Below, one piece after another: positions 1 to 12,700 of a stretch of DNA of 64,000 bases. The notes under the pieces are model-generated. The model made no database searches and was not told the DNA's origin. It worked only from the letters and a program-made list of their open reading frames with translations. Within the stretch, counting starts at the first letter, position 1. Each line of letters starts with the position of its first letter. The position numbers and the translations under genes are program-made. Source of the stretch: Reticulitermes lucifugus (taxonomy: Eukaryota > Arthropoda > Insecta > Blattodea > Rhinotermitidae); assembly GCA_026260175.1 (NCBI GenBank), contig JAKCWW010001018.1:19638-83637 (forward strand), written 5' to 3'.

Positions 1-261
1 GCATTTACATCTCTGGAAACCAAATACGGTTCACAAACTCTCCAACATGGATCATGAAGGGTGAATTTTTTTCAGAAATACAGTGCAACAGCCAACAGCA
101 TTTCTGAATGTATTCATTGTTTACCACATGCTGAATTTTTAACTTGAAGATCATACCATCACAGCACATCAATTAACAAATCATATCACAGTAAAACATT
201 TCATCCTCTAACTATACATTCACACTGATGTTACACACATTCTGACATAATTTGTGCTACA

Positions 262-529
262 ATTGTAAAAGTAAAAGTAAAGTTCACCCTGTAACTTGCC
301 ATGAAGGCACAGAGGGGGAGTATTGGTATAGCTCTGCTCTTTCTTTAACCCCAGCACTAGATGCAGGTAAGTGGTTAACACAACACCCCAGGCGTTTTAA
401 CCCCAGTAACCACTGTATAGGAGATTGGGGAGGCCCCAGTACCCAGTTGGACAGGTGTGAAAAATCTTGCCCCCACCAGGATTCGATCCCCGGACCTTCC
501 AGTCCATAGCCAGTCTCACTATCCCAGTC
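262..529 (-). repeat. tRNA-derived SINE, type A
   Basis: Read on the - strand it starts with a tRNA-like head (GGATAGTGAGACTGGCTATGG, then B-box-like GGATCGAATCC), then a body including the CCATCTAGTGC-like block, and ends in a GTAAAAGT-rich tail. It matches the copies near 5.6, 7.9, 13.6, 45.1 and 52.9 kb. An ORF across it is not a gene. Confidence 0.65.
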
Positions 530-1580
530 AATGTGCTACAACTGTATGATTTTCAATTACATACTATGTATTGCTCACAGAGCATTTTTGGTGACAATAA
601 TAAGCAGGAGATTGTGGCTTCCTTCTTCACCAGATATGAACCTGTGCGATTTTTACTTGGCCGGGGGGGGGGGATGTTAAAGGATAGAGTGTATAGTAAT
701 AATCCTCACAATGAAGATGATCTGAAAGGAAACATTTTGATTGGCTATGAATGTGTTTGTTACAAGTCATAAATGTATGCAAGCCAAAAGAAGCCATTTC
801 TAGCACCTCCTTCAAATAAGGTCAGTAAAAACCTAATATTAACAGCAATACTTGATCTAAAAGGCCTAAACCCCAAACGACGGCAAATTAAATGGTGGCC
901 AATACTGCATTGCCTACTGTCATGTGAGACAGTCTGTAGTGTAACATATGGTATGAGCCAGATAAATCAAGGGCCCTGTATTTGGAACTCACTGTGGTAG
1001 ACCATGCAGTACCAATCATGTCTCTTATGAAGTCGGTGGACTGCAGCCACACTTAAGTTTAGAAAAGGCAGGTGGTCAGTAAACTATTGCTAAATCTGAG
1101 ACACAAAAATGTTAATAACTTACTCAAACAAATCCTGTTGCATTTATACATAGTATTAATTAGCAAATCACCACCAAACATAAATATACATTTATTATAT
1201 AACAATAAGCTATATGTACAAGTTTCGGCCCTAACGGACCACCATTAAGCTACTACAAAAATTTAAGAAAAGAAAAGTATAAAACCATATACTTCTTGTA
1301 ACAGTTCACATTTTTACTACTTATCTATTGTGTATGAATGCACTATTCATAGCTTACTCATTGAAGTTGTGTCTTTAAGACTTACTTATTCCAAGTCTTT
1401 TAAATATCAAAATATGTTAAAACTATAAATAAATATAAACAAATCGATCTGAATGAACAGTAACACGCTGATTAAATCAGTTAAGTAAATACAAATAATA
1501 AGTTTATTAAATACGTAATAATTATTCAACAATTCAACCAACAAATTCACTTTATTTCTTAAGTATGACCATTAACCTTA

Positions 1581-1613
1581 CATATGTTTCAGCTGCAATA
1601 GAGCCATCATCAG
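1581..1613 (-). ncRNA. Hammerhead-ribozyme-like core (left arm)
   Basis: Mirror copy of the 1856 motif on the - strand: CTGATGA at 1613-1607 and GAAA at 1590-1587, with GGCT/AGCT pairing through one G-U. Both arms keep the core. Confidence 0.33.
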
Positions 1614-1855
1614 GGATTGAAGTTCACGTTCACTTCAACATTCACTAATCCATTTGGTGTCACCACTTATATACATCACAATGTATGTTACGTTTCTGTG
1701 AACAGTTAACAACACTCACTTTTTTCGTTTATACAACCTTATCTGTTAAATGTGAGTGTTATTAACTGTTAACAGAAACATAACATACGTTGTGATGTAT
1801 AAGTGGTGATACCAAATGCATTAGTGAATGTTTCAGTAACCGCGAACTTGAACCA

Positions 1856-1890
1856 CTGATGATGGCTCTATTGCAGCCGAAACATATGTA
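1856..1890 (+). ncRNA. Hammerhead-ribozyme-like core (right arm)
   Basis: CTGATGA (1856-1862), a short stem-loop with GGCT pairing AGCC (1864-1867 and 1875-1878), GAAA (1879-1882), a CATATG palindrome, then GTA. This is the order of a hammerhead core with a minimal stem III. The outer stem pairs poorly, so activity is doubtful. Hammerhead motifs are known from Penelope-like retroelements. Confidence 0.35.
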
Positions 1891-2841
1891 GGGTTAATGG
1901 ATATACTTAAGAAATAAAGTGCATTTGTTGGTTTAATTGTTGAATGTTATCAACATGAACGGTAACACAACGTAAAACATTTACGTAACAATTATTTCAT
2001 ACAAAAAAGTATTACGATATTCTGCGACTTTCTGTAAAATATTAGCACCTGAAATTCCTTCTCATATCTATCTTCTACATTCTGGATTTCCAAACTCTCA
2101 ATATGGTTTATAAAATTCTGTAAAATTGTCCTCAGAGGAGTTCTATCCTGCTCTTCTTTCATTGCAACCCATGCCTATTTGACCTTCACGAAAGATATTT
2201 CTTACACATTCACTTCATGCACACAATTCATAGACAAAACTTCACCAGCACAAACGTCGAACATCACAAACATCATGCTTCCTTTGCTTCCCCCCACCTC
2301 CTTTATATTTCGTGGTGACCAATTAACCACAGCCACCGATATTCAATCCATGCAGCCAGACTTGAAATCAATTCGGCCAAAACCTGTAAATAATCCATGG
2401 ACCACAGTTTATTTCAGATTTGAGTATTCTCGTTTGACACAGTCTCGACGTGTTACGAGTTACCAGCCTTTCGGAGGAACATGCAGCATCCATCTTTATG
2501 ATATAAATATTGATCTACACAAGCAGTACCCGAGCCTAGATAATCTGTGACCTGAGCACATATTACCTTTCATAGACTAGACACTCCGTGGACACGTAAA
2601 ACATACTAGATAATCTGTACGTAAAACTACACCAACATATGCGACGCCTACGTGCGTTCCTGTAGCCGGCAGGGCTCACTGGTTGTAAGCAAAGCATGCT
2701 CCTGGTGGTACATTATGGAACTATGTAGCATGACATCGGCCAAGCAGCCTCCTGCTCTGACATAACCTCTACTTTAACACCAATCAATTCATAATCACAC
2801 TTAAAAAAATAGCGAAATTCGAAATTATTACAAACCTACTA

Positions 2842-2950
2842 AATGCACTTATTAGGAAATATTATTTTACATTACATTTTCTCCGATACATATCTGCTGA
2901 CATCAAAATATAATGTAAAATAATAAGGTATATGTATTGCCTAATATGTG
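2842..2950. repeat. Small foldback relic
   Basis: ATTAGGAAATATTATTTTAC and its reverse complement (AATGTAAAATAATAAGGT ... GCCTAAT) face each other about 50 bp apart. The AATGTAAAATAATAA end is also found at 6118-6132 in a Penelope-like relic. Confidence 0.4.
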
Positions 2951-3009
2951 TATTCAGTTGTTTTGTAATAGTGATACACTGCACGGACAATGCAGAACAC
3001 TAAGATCCA

Positions 3010-3235
3010 AATTATAGTCTTCCTAGTTATGGAACTGTGTAGTCTGACTGGTGGGTACAGAGGTTTTGGTCTGGACATACTGCCTCCATCTTCTGACTGC
3101 CTGTGAAGATCGACCAAGAATGCTCCTCCAAAACATTCATAAACATGTACCAGACTACACGGTGTCCTAACCCAGTCCACATTATGACTCCCCACCATTG
3201 TGAGCACCTCAAATCCTATACCAAAGAATATAAAG
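3010..3235. repeat. Dispersed insect repeat (unclassified)
   Basis: The + strand translation contains ECSSKTFINMYQTTRCPNP and HHCEHLKSYT, a peptide that I recall as a common spurious translation of a dispersed repeat in cockroach and termite genomes. Not a host gene. Confidence 0.4.
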
Positions 3236-3239
3236 AACA

Positions 3240-5585
3240 AGTGAAGCATGGATGGCAATATCACGTTGGGAAAACTGAATTACAGGAAGTGCAGTATGTT
3301 TTGATGGATGATTCCTTGGTCATTCAGCCAACAGCATTGCTTTCTTGTAAAGCAAGCAGTTGTCAACTAAGTACAGAAGCATCCCACATTAAAAAGATCA
3401 TGGACATTCAGTCTGAGTTTACAAACACCCTAAGCCAGAACAAACCCATCATGAACACCAAACCTTATGTAAGATGATGTATCTTCTGCCTATGCCTAGG
3501 CCCCCCAACAAATCTCTTCCATTGAGTAGGAGCAAAAGTCACTGAACTTCTTTCTCTTCCATTAAGTTTCTCTGACCTACAAAACATATAATATCTGAAA
3601 CCACACATATATGTTACATGCCCTGCAAATCTCTACCTTCTTAATTTTGTAACCTCGACATTATTTGGTGAACACTAAATTTTGTTAATGCAGTGTAGTG
3701 CATTATCAACCATACTACCGCAATGCACACTCTTCACCCTTTTTCAATGATTTTAAATTATAAAAATTAAACTTGCACAATAACTTGTTCAAGGACAGTG
3801 CTGAGGTAAGAATCACTTAGTTCCTATGGGAAAAAGTTCACCATGACAGCAAAGAGTTCCTTCTCTTTGTTAACACCAGTGATCTCTCCTTCTCCTCTGG
3901 TGAAATTTTCTAAAAAAAAAAAAATACAATATAGAGCACAATATAACATAGCCTACTTGAATAGACATACAGAAAAATTCTGTGCTAAGACTGGAATACA
4001 GTCACACCTGTCAAACACAAAGTGCAACAGACACACAATAGAAAAGTGGTTTTCAACCCATTTCCGATTTGGCCATTAGGTTTAGGTTAGGCTAGGTTAT
4101 TTATTTATTTACTTATTTATTTGCAGAAAGTAATGCTCTCCAACCAAACATTTTATCAAGAATGTCTCATTCATATCTGTAAGTGAAAATAGGCAATAAA
4201 ATGGGAAGCTGTCGTGGGTAGAACAGCCATGGCTTGAATTTAACACCTCACCTCCATCAGTTTTCTCTATTTTGGATCAAAATATAAATTTTATTCCAAA
4301 CCTTAAATCATGAAACATGGCAGGCAGTAGTCTGCAATCAGTAGGAAGGTGGTTGAGCATGACCATCCAGTTGATCCCCACGTCTGTAATACTTCCTTGT
4401 TGTCAGCACTTATAATTGCCATTTCAAAATCTTGATTCTCAGTAGTTTTAAGTAAATGGAGCATTACCAAGAGACTGACTCAAAACCACCAAATATGCCA
4501 CTTACAGTTTCCCTGCAATGAAAAGCAGACATATGACTGATAAGCATGTCATTATATTAATTCAGTATTATATTTATTCATATTTGTCACTGCATGATCT
4601 TAGGTTACATTAAGTTATGTTACTTTTTTTACCTTCAGCTTCCATAATGTACAATAACTTGTTGAGCAACTCTTAGCTTCCCATGATGGACTCTGTTCCA
4701 AAGGTTTTTGGTCTGTATTTTTGGCGTTATAAATAAACTTTTCTGTGAAGCTGAACACAAATATTGAACAGTCACAGAAAGTAGCTACAAACTGTCTGTA
4801 ACAGTACTGCCAACATCATGCCCTTCCCATGATATCCTGTGACATTTATTCATATAATTCCAACTAAGTGCACTTGTATTTAGTTGGAATTATATAAATA
4901 ACATGCTTAATGTACGGAATACCAATAATATTCAGATCCTATGACCTATTCCTCATGGCTGTGTGTGAAGCCTGAATAAAGAAAAAGCCCTAGCCCACTA
5001 GGGACTGTTGCGCCATGGAATAAAAAACCCTATTCCTTACACTCCAACAGACACCTAACATACTGTCAATAGCAATCACCAGCCAACTGATGGAGGCACC
5101 TTCATCCCTCAAACTGTTGTACAACCCAATTAAACCTTCAATATGAGGTGCAGCTAATCACATCAAACAGGACTCCTCCAAGGTAATGGTGTGAAGATTC
5201 TGATGTGCTAAATACCTTTAGTGCACATACTCCTCATGCACTATGTCACAGCGGACAGCAACGCAATTGCTTAAAGCTACCTTTCTGGTTCAAAGTCAGC
5301 GATCCTGTTCCAGAACACTGGTTGTTGATCATAATGTTATAAACCTTTAGTCGCAAACGTGCCTTTCTCTGCCATCTATGTGGAACCAAGCACGGCCACT
5401 GAGCACCGGCTACAGTAACGCAAGTTAACGCCGCTTCTGGCGTCACAAGATCTTGTTTCCAGGTGTCCATATCACCGGCACTTGGGTGCTACCAACTTTT
5501 GAAGATGAAGGCGTTAGGTTTTTGCGAAATAAATTACCTGCCACATATCTACCAGAAAACCAGAACCCTCCTCATAATTCTTACA
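3240..5585. other. Intergenic, nothing coding recognised
   Basis: AT-rich DNA. It holds a short degenerate TTAGG-like run followed by (TTTA)n (4077-4125) and a 15-bp-arm palindrome at 4853-4908 (ATAATTCCAACTA / TAGTTGGAATTAT). No exon-like frame with splice signals was seen. Confidence 0.5.
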
Positions 5586-5589
5586 TAAG

Positions 5590-5859
5590 AAGGTAAAGTT
5601 TTCCCTGTCCACGCCATGAAGACATAGGGGAGAGCAGAGGTTTGACTTCATTCATCCGTAACCTCCGCTTTAGATGCAGTGGATCGGTAAACGCCACTTC
5701 CCAGAGGTTTTACCTCCAAGAAAGAGCTCTGGAGGCTGGGTGGGTCCCACTGCCAAGCTGAAAATTTTTGGACAACAGAAAATACCTCACCCCTTCCAGA
5801 ACTGGAACCCAAAACTTTGAACCCATAGCCTAGTCACTATACCAATTACCACGGATTGT
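5590..5859 (-). repeat. tRNA-derived SINE, type A
   Basis: Same layout as the 262-529 copy on the - strand: tail AAGGTAAAG at 5590, CCATGAAGACAT block, head with GTCACTATACCAATTACCA at the right end. Diverged. Confidence 0.6.
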
Positions 5860-6061
5860 TGTGCACGGATCATCTATCTACTCCTGGTCCTAGATAATCT
5901 GTGGGGTCCTGCTTTTGTACTGGTACATGGATGCTTGATTAGAGCTATCTGTCCCTATCATGGTTCACGTCTCTAGTACCAAAATTTCTTGTACTTGGAG
6001 GGAAACATGATTTACAACCTCCAATGAAAATGTGTACTCATGTATCGTATATAATCCCTAA

Positions 6062-6152
6062 AATTTTATATCTCTCATGATGGCTCAGTCAGAGTCGAAG
6101 CATATCGAAGGAAGTTAATGTAAAATAATAAAGTGTACATACATTGCCTAAA
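6062..6152 (+). repeat. Penelope-like terminal relic
   Basis: CATGATGGCTCAGTCAGAGTCGAAGCATAT followed by AGTTAATGTAAAATAATAAAG parallels the CTGATGATGGCTC / GCCGAAACATATG / GGTTAATGG / AATAAAG series at 1856-1920, in decayed form. Confidence 0.38.
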
Positions 6153-6528
6153 AAGTGAAATTTGTTCGAATGTGATACATATTAAATACATGGAAAATGC
6201 AAATTTTAGGAGCATAAATATGAAGCAGTGGATAATAACGTATTCGTCCAGGTGTCACAAAAAAGCGAAATGTTTTTCAGCCATTCGTCACATTTTAATC
6301 GCTTCCTCCGTCAACACAAATACAATTACAAAAACCTGTTTGGCAGGGGTTGGATGTATCCATGACAGATTCGCAGCTTTCGCACGTTATCTCACTCTGC
6401 AATTTAATTCTGTACTGTTGGCGCAACTGCATGCAATGTTTAATAGTATTTGTCTTACCATATACGTGTTTCCGTTCGGTGGACGCTAGTGTCGTGTTAT
6501 AAATATTTTAATTTTTTTTCGTACATGA

Positions 6529-6789
6529 ATGGTTTCGGCAATGTTACGATTCTGTATTAGATATATAATTGTTGTTATCTTAATGATAAAATGTAATGCA
6601 GCTACATTTGATTCAGTTAATCCTGATATTGCTGTAAAAAGCGTGGATCGGTCTATCGACTTGGCATCTCAACTGGTGAAAGTATCACACAAAATAACAC
6701 TACACAATAATGGGAAAGGTGCAGTGAGAAGCTTTTTGTTCGCAGTGGAACCCGAAGTCAAAGACAGTTTGTCATATATAGGAGCACAG
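6529..6789 (+). CDS. RPN1: Ribophorin I exon 1 (signal peptide, start of lumenal domain)
   Basis: 87 codons from ATG 6529, ending GGA GCA CAG in phase 0. The donor is CAG|GCAAGT, a GC donor. The only nearby GT (6794) would leave phase 1, which does not fit exon 2. A second ATG at 6525 opens a 12-codon out-of-frame ORF that overlaps the start. Confidence 0.93.
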
Positions 6790-9700
6790 GCAAGTACACT
6801 TTATTCAGTTTAACACGTGCAGTATATTTGGCAGGAGCGGCTTTTACCGGTGTTGCCGGTCGACCCTTGCCACGTATTTATTTAATCAGGTTGAAGGGGC
6901 AGGAATGAATGAACATTGAATTATTACATGCGTTGTGGCAGTGTTGTATTATGGAGGTCAGACTTAGGTGGAACACGGAAAAATTAATTATTTTTTTAGT
7001 GTGTTATGCTTCTTCACATGAGATTGAATACCATAAATTTGCAATTGTCTTGGGGGGGGGGCGATGTATATAAAGTCATTTAGAAATGAGTGACGCCTGG
7101 GATGGGTGAGTGGGAAGACAGAGTACCAGAAGTTTGGACAGTTATGTGCTGGTTGACTCGACACTCAAAAGACAATCAGTTATATACTACTTGAATTATT
7201 GTATGTTTTCTGTCTATTTTGATTGTTGTTGTTACTGGATGTTAATTTATATATTACTATATTCATCGACAAAAAATGTATATGCCCTTTTTGCAATAGA
7301 TGTGTCTTTTTAAGTGTCTCAATTATTTACTTCATTTTCTTGTAATTTTTCATAGATGTGTTAATTTCCGCAGTGTAGCATAATCACTGTAGCAACCATT
7401 TTGAGATTTGAGGTGTGATTGGGGGCATTTTTTTGATACTAAGCTTTCTTCTGTTAGAAAATGTTATATGGGGAGAAAGTATTTATGCACTGTACCTTTT
7501 TGAATAATATGTATTTTTTCATTTATTTATTCATCCTTTATTATTTTTAAGTACTTGTAAGGTATTCTAAATTGTGTTTAATATTATTTACATAAATTAC
7601 AGTGATGTTATGATTGCTTAAACTTTGGGTACGTTATCATAGTTTGTAATTTCATGCTTACTGTGTGTATTTTTTTCCTAGACTGGAGAGGCATCAAAAA
7701 CTTCCTTGAAACTTTTTGAGACCAAAGTTCAAGGCAATGTCATTAATGCGTTTTGGCGAATTGAAATGAAAGATGTTCTGAAACATGGAGAGACAACTGT
7801 TGTAAGTTATTTTATTTTGCACTGACCTAAAATATGAACACTTGTTTCTTTGTTGATAAGACTTTAATTTTATCATGTCAGTGAGTACAGCTGAGATAGT
7901 TTAGTCCATATAGTGTCTAAGCTGTGGGCTGGTCAACCAAGGTATCACTTAATTCTTGGCAGGAACAAGAGACTTTTATCTAGAGCATCCAGACTGACTC
8001 TGGGTCACACCTAACCTCTTATAAAGTGGGTACTGGGGCTATTTCTTTGGTNGGGGGGGGGGTTGAGTAGCTGGAGCATGAAGCTGAACACATACCTCCC
8101 TCTAATGCCTACATTAAGAATGAGCGGAGCTATGCATCCACTCTTCCATGTGCCTTTACATTTCTTCACCTTACCAATCAGTGAATAATTTAACTAATAA
8201 TCTCACATGGAGTTTACACAGAACAGCTTTTGACCAGCAGTCTGCGTTATCAACATTTGTTAATTTCACAGGAATCTGTATTGTGTGATGTGACCTTTAC
8301 AAAAATAACATATCGTGATGTCATCACATCATACGTATTGCTACCCCACCGTACATTCCAGAATCTACGTTATAGGCTGGCTTTCTTTCCTACTCGGACT
8401 CTTGACCCGTGAAGATGGGACCGATACATTATCCCGAAACGTCGGTAAACAATTACCACACAATGCCGCATAATACCGCAGAAGACCGCAGATTTCAAAC
8501 CATTTTAGTTTTCCATTTTTGTTCCTATAATATTTTTAGATAATGCATAAATGTATAGAAAATTTGTCAAGACCTGCCAAAGGTACAGGTAAATGCAGTT
8601 GTTAAAACAACTTGGGCTTTTAAATCTAGGTACTGACAGCATCGCTGAGTGAATGAAAAGAACACATAAAATAATAAAAAAAAAAATAAGAACAATAATT
8701 TGAACTGCAAAGGATGTACATACCTGACAGAGCTTGTTATGTATTGAAACTTTTCATTGTGAACCTGCTGAACATGTAGTTAGCATCTTAAATAATGGAA
8801 ACAGGCACATGTGATGTGATTTTCAGCTTCATGTGACAAACTTGTTTGGTGGTGGATTAATATTATGTAATGAAGCTTGAAAATTTGAACTCACACGTAA
8901 CAGAACTTTTGAACTGTTGACCTGTCTGTAGTTATATGTACCCCATTGCTGCAGATAATTGAGAGTACTGTATATAAATACTGATACCATGTTGTAAGTC
9001 ATGCAACCACAGCTAGGCAATCTGTGCATTTTTGCATGTAGCTGTGCCCTCCATAATAAGTTTTGAACTGAGTGGCCTGTTTTCATGAAGCTTTAGGAAA
9101 ATAAAACCATTGAAGGTTTCTGTGTTTCTTCCAACTGTACTGGCACATATTTATATGTAATTTGAAGTGAGATCTATTTGAACTATTAATTAGCATCTTG
9201 AAATTATATGCATTCAAACCATGTGCAACTGGTGTCATTATTTGGATCTGAAATAGGCCTGGCAATCATGTACATTGTGGATGTTTTATGATAATTTTGT
9301 AATCTTGGTAGGAAGGCATTTGAAATTTTATGTAATATGAGGTAATAAATATGTTTGAAATGAATGATTTTCTGGGATATGACACTGTATGTATCGCAAA
9401 AAATTGTCACCTTGCTACCACTGTGAGAACCTTAAATCTCACATGTTTAAAATAGTTTTGAAAAACTATTTGTTTACATGTGTGTTATAATGGACTAGAC
9501 ATTTCTGGGTATATCTAGAAAAGAAATGGTAGTTTATGTTTTGCTTAATCTGTTGGTACATATATAACATCTTATTACTGAATAAGATTGAAAGGATGTT
9601 GCTGTTATATTTGTTACAGGTGGATGTAGAGACAGTCTATACTCATCTTCTTACCCCTCATCCAGCTTCTATCACACAAAAAGAGAAGCAGCTTGTATTG

Positions 9701-12700
9701 TATCACAGCAATCATTATTTCTATTCTCCTTATCATGTGGCAAAGCAAACTACAGTAGTGAACCTGGGTACAAGAAACATTGAGAGCTACACAAAACTAA
9801 AGCCAGTTTCTCAGACTGACAATACCATTATGTACGGGCCATATGAGAATATTCCTCAGTTTTCTGTAGTAAGTATGAATGTATGTGTTACAGGCAACAT
9901 ATTCAATTAGACATTGTATGTAATGTCCCAGAACAACCTCAGGCAAGGTGTGAAATGTGTTCTGTACATTGCTTAAGCATGCTATGCAGTGCTGGACTTG
10001 ATACCAGCCATGTATTAAATATGGGCTAAGTAAGGGAAGATTTCCTAGTTCCTTTCGTTATAAGATTCCAACCTTCCGTTTTTAGAGCCACAAGTTCAGT
10101 CTGATTTTTGAACCCAGGTTACAGATCCTTATAACAACCAACAAATGCACTAGATAAAATACATATGTAATGTATATTAAAGACATATGTTTTGACAACA
10201 AGGAGGATGACAACTTGTTGTCCAAACATATGTAGGGGTCTTTAATATACATTATATATGTATTTTATCTAGTGCATTTGTTGGTTGTTATAAGGATTGT
10301 GACAGGATGCACGGTATATATAATATAAAGCCAGGTTACAGATACCTGGCTTCCCACCAACTTTCTTCTCTGTGGTCATTCTGGACGTGTTTCTGTCTTT
10401 TACTGTCACATTGTTATCCAAATAGAGGCTGTGGCAGCTAGAAAGAAACACTTGGAAAACTTCTGCATACCACTGATCATGTGCATGCATCTGGGCATCT
10501 AGAGTTGAAGTTGAGTATACTTCCAAATGGGTAGTGCATGTATCATCCCATTCTCTTTCACGGCGCATATGTGGGCAAGACAAATTTAAGTCTAGGTTTT
10601 GTATTATTACCTGACTAGTGCCACTGAAAATTTGCCCAGCTGGTTTTTACAAGGAACCGCATGCGTGAACATGATACAGCTTTATGCTGTGAATGTGGCT
10701 TTCTCCCCCCTACTACTGATGCAAGATGTGATCACTTGTGTAGCTGCATTGATATGAGACATGTTCCTTATTTTAGCTTCTTTTACTATGTTGGATGGTG
10801 TAGGGATCGTAATTGTACTGTGTTCTGCTATGTTAGTGGGAACAAAGGTGTGTGAGTTTTTAGGCTGTTGCACCAGTGCAGCTGAGGTCTTTATTCTTAT
10901 GGAATGTGGCACCACATATCTAGACATTTCAACCTTTGAAGCTGAGACTGCTGTGCTGTCTGGAAATGCTGGTACCTATCACCCAGTGATGTGGCACCAA
11001 ATCCCAGAAGAATGAAAATCTCGGGAGAAAATGTAATTCACTCAGCTTTTTTAAGCTTGTCTACTACGAAATTTTAAAATTCTGCCAGTATTTTAATTGC
11101 CATTGCAGGACCCAGTTTAAGAGCAAACTGACGTTTAGTTAATTATTGTGACACCAGTTTTGTTTGTATGCCCAATTTTTTAGGATAAGATGTCTGTTCA
11201 TTATGAGAACAATGCTCCATTCCTGGCAATCACGAACTTGGAAAGAGTGATTGAAGTGTCCCATTGGGGAAATATTGCCATTGAAGAAACTGTTGATCTG
11301 AAACACTGTGGTGCTACTTTAAAGGGGCCATTCTCTCGGTATGATTACCAGAGAGAAGCTCAGAGTGGTGTGTCTAGTGTGAAGGCCTTCAAGGTATTTA
11401 TTACATTTAGGAGACTTCACTTAATCTACATAGTTAACAAGATACGCATTTGAAGTCTTAGATGCTTTAGTTTAATTGTGACATTAATATTATTTATCTA
11501 CCTCAATGGTTAATTTTCATGTGAATTTGCCTTCTGAGTTAGTAAATTTGATCTCATAGCAATACTTGAACTGATGGTTGCCCATAATCAAGCAAGAGAT
11601 ATGATAATACAGTTATATGTGATATGTGATAACTCCAATCAGATACGATACATACAGGTATTTTCATGAAAATACACTCTTTACATAAGTAAAATAAATA
11701 ATTCATTGTAGGTAAACTTATGGACTTGAAATGTTTAGCCATTTGCATTTTCATTCTTAACACCAGAAAAAAGTTGACAGTTAAAAGACATGTGTTCTCT
11801 TTTAGTCATGAATCAGAAACATTACTCAGAAATAGATTTAATAGTTTTTTTTACTTAGTAATGTTCAGAGAGGACACGTGTATACAATATTTTTTAAACA
11901 TTCATAAAATGTGTTGTTTCCTTAAAGAGAGAGATTTTATGCCCACACAAAGCAACTGGCAAAATGATTGTTTTATTATATCCTGCAGCTTACCATTTTG
12001 GAAAGCAGACAAAATGATCAGTTTGAACTCAATAATAGTAAGCATTTTCAGAGATTATTCTTCCTTTGATTTCTCCGTGAACAACATTTTTGTATGAAGT
12101 AAATGATTTGAAGTTTTGTACTTTACAGAACATGGATGAGTACACCGCTGTGTTTCATGTTTAATCTATATTGATTTAAAACAATTCATTGATTGTATAA
12201 CTCATCTACAAGCTTTTCAGTTGTACAATATGTGAATGTGTTTGGCTTCATTACAGACAATTCTCCCAGCAGCTGCAACTGATGCATATTATCGAGATGA
12301 AATTGGTAACATCTCCACCTCTCATATGAAAATTTTAAGTGATTCTGTGGAGCTTGATCTCCGGCCAAGATTTCCACTATTTGGAGGGTGGAAAACACAC
12401 TATGTTGTTGGATACAATGTTCCAAGCTATGAATACTTATTTAATGGAGGTAATTGTTCCTCTTTTGAAAAATGACTAGTATTGTGGATTGCTCTTAAGA
12501 AGTTTTCCAAGAGACCAAGCAGTACAAAGTACTTAGATGGCAAATCATCTTAAAAGGGTGGGTTTCAAAATGTGTACAAAATAAACTTTATCCTTTGTGT
12601 TAAACTAATGGAATGAACAATAATGGTTTTATTAAGTAAAGGAGCAGTGATGTATAAATTCTGGGCACCAGGTCACCCATGTGACTAAATTTTGTACAGT

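Larger units (their letters stand above)
1513..1996. mobile_element. Foldback element with tail and 14-bp target duplication (Penelope-like derivative?)
   Basis: Two arms of about 200 bp (about 1524-1722 and 1752-1945) are inverted copies, roughly 88% alike by eye, around a short loop. The element is flanked by near-identical 14-mers (1513-1526 and 1983-1996, one mismatch). The right arm ends GTGCATTTGTTGGTT and is followed by a unique tail TGAACGGTAACACAACGTAA. Each arm carries a hammerhead-like core. The tail, arm end and duplication recur in the elements at 10.1 and 19.5 kb. Confidence 0.65.

Noticed and set aside
2179-2550. 123-aa ORF on the + strand
   Set aside because: Low-complexity translation with no motif; PFGGTCSIHLY resembles spurious translations of dispersed insect repeats.
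4077-4100. TTAGG-like run (insect telomere repeat)
   Set aside because: Only a few imperfect units; too short for telomeric DNA.
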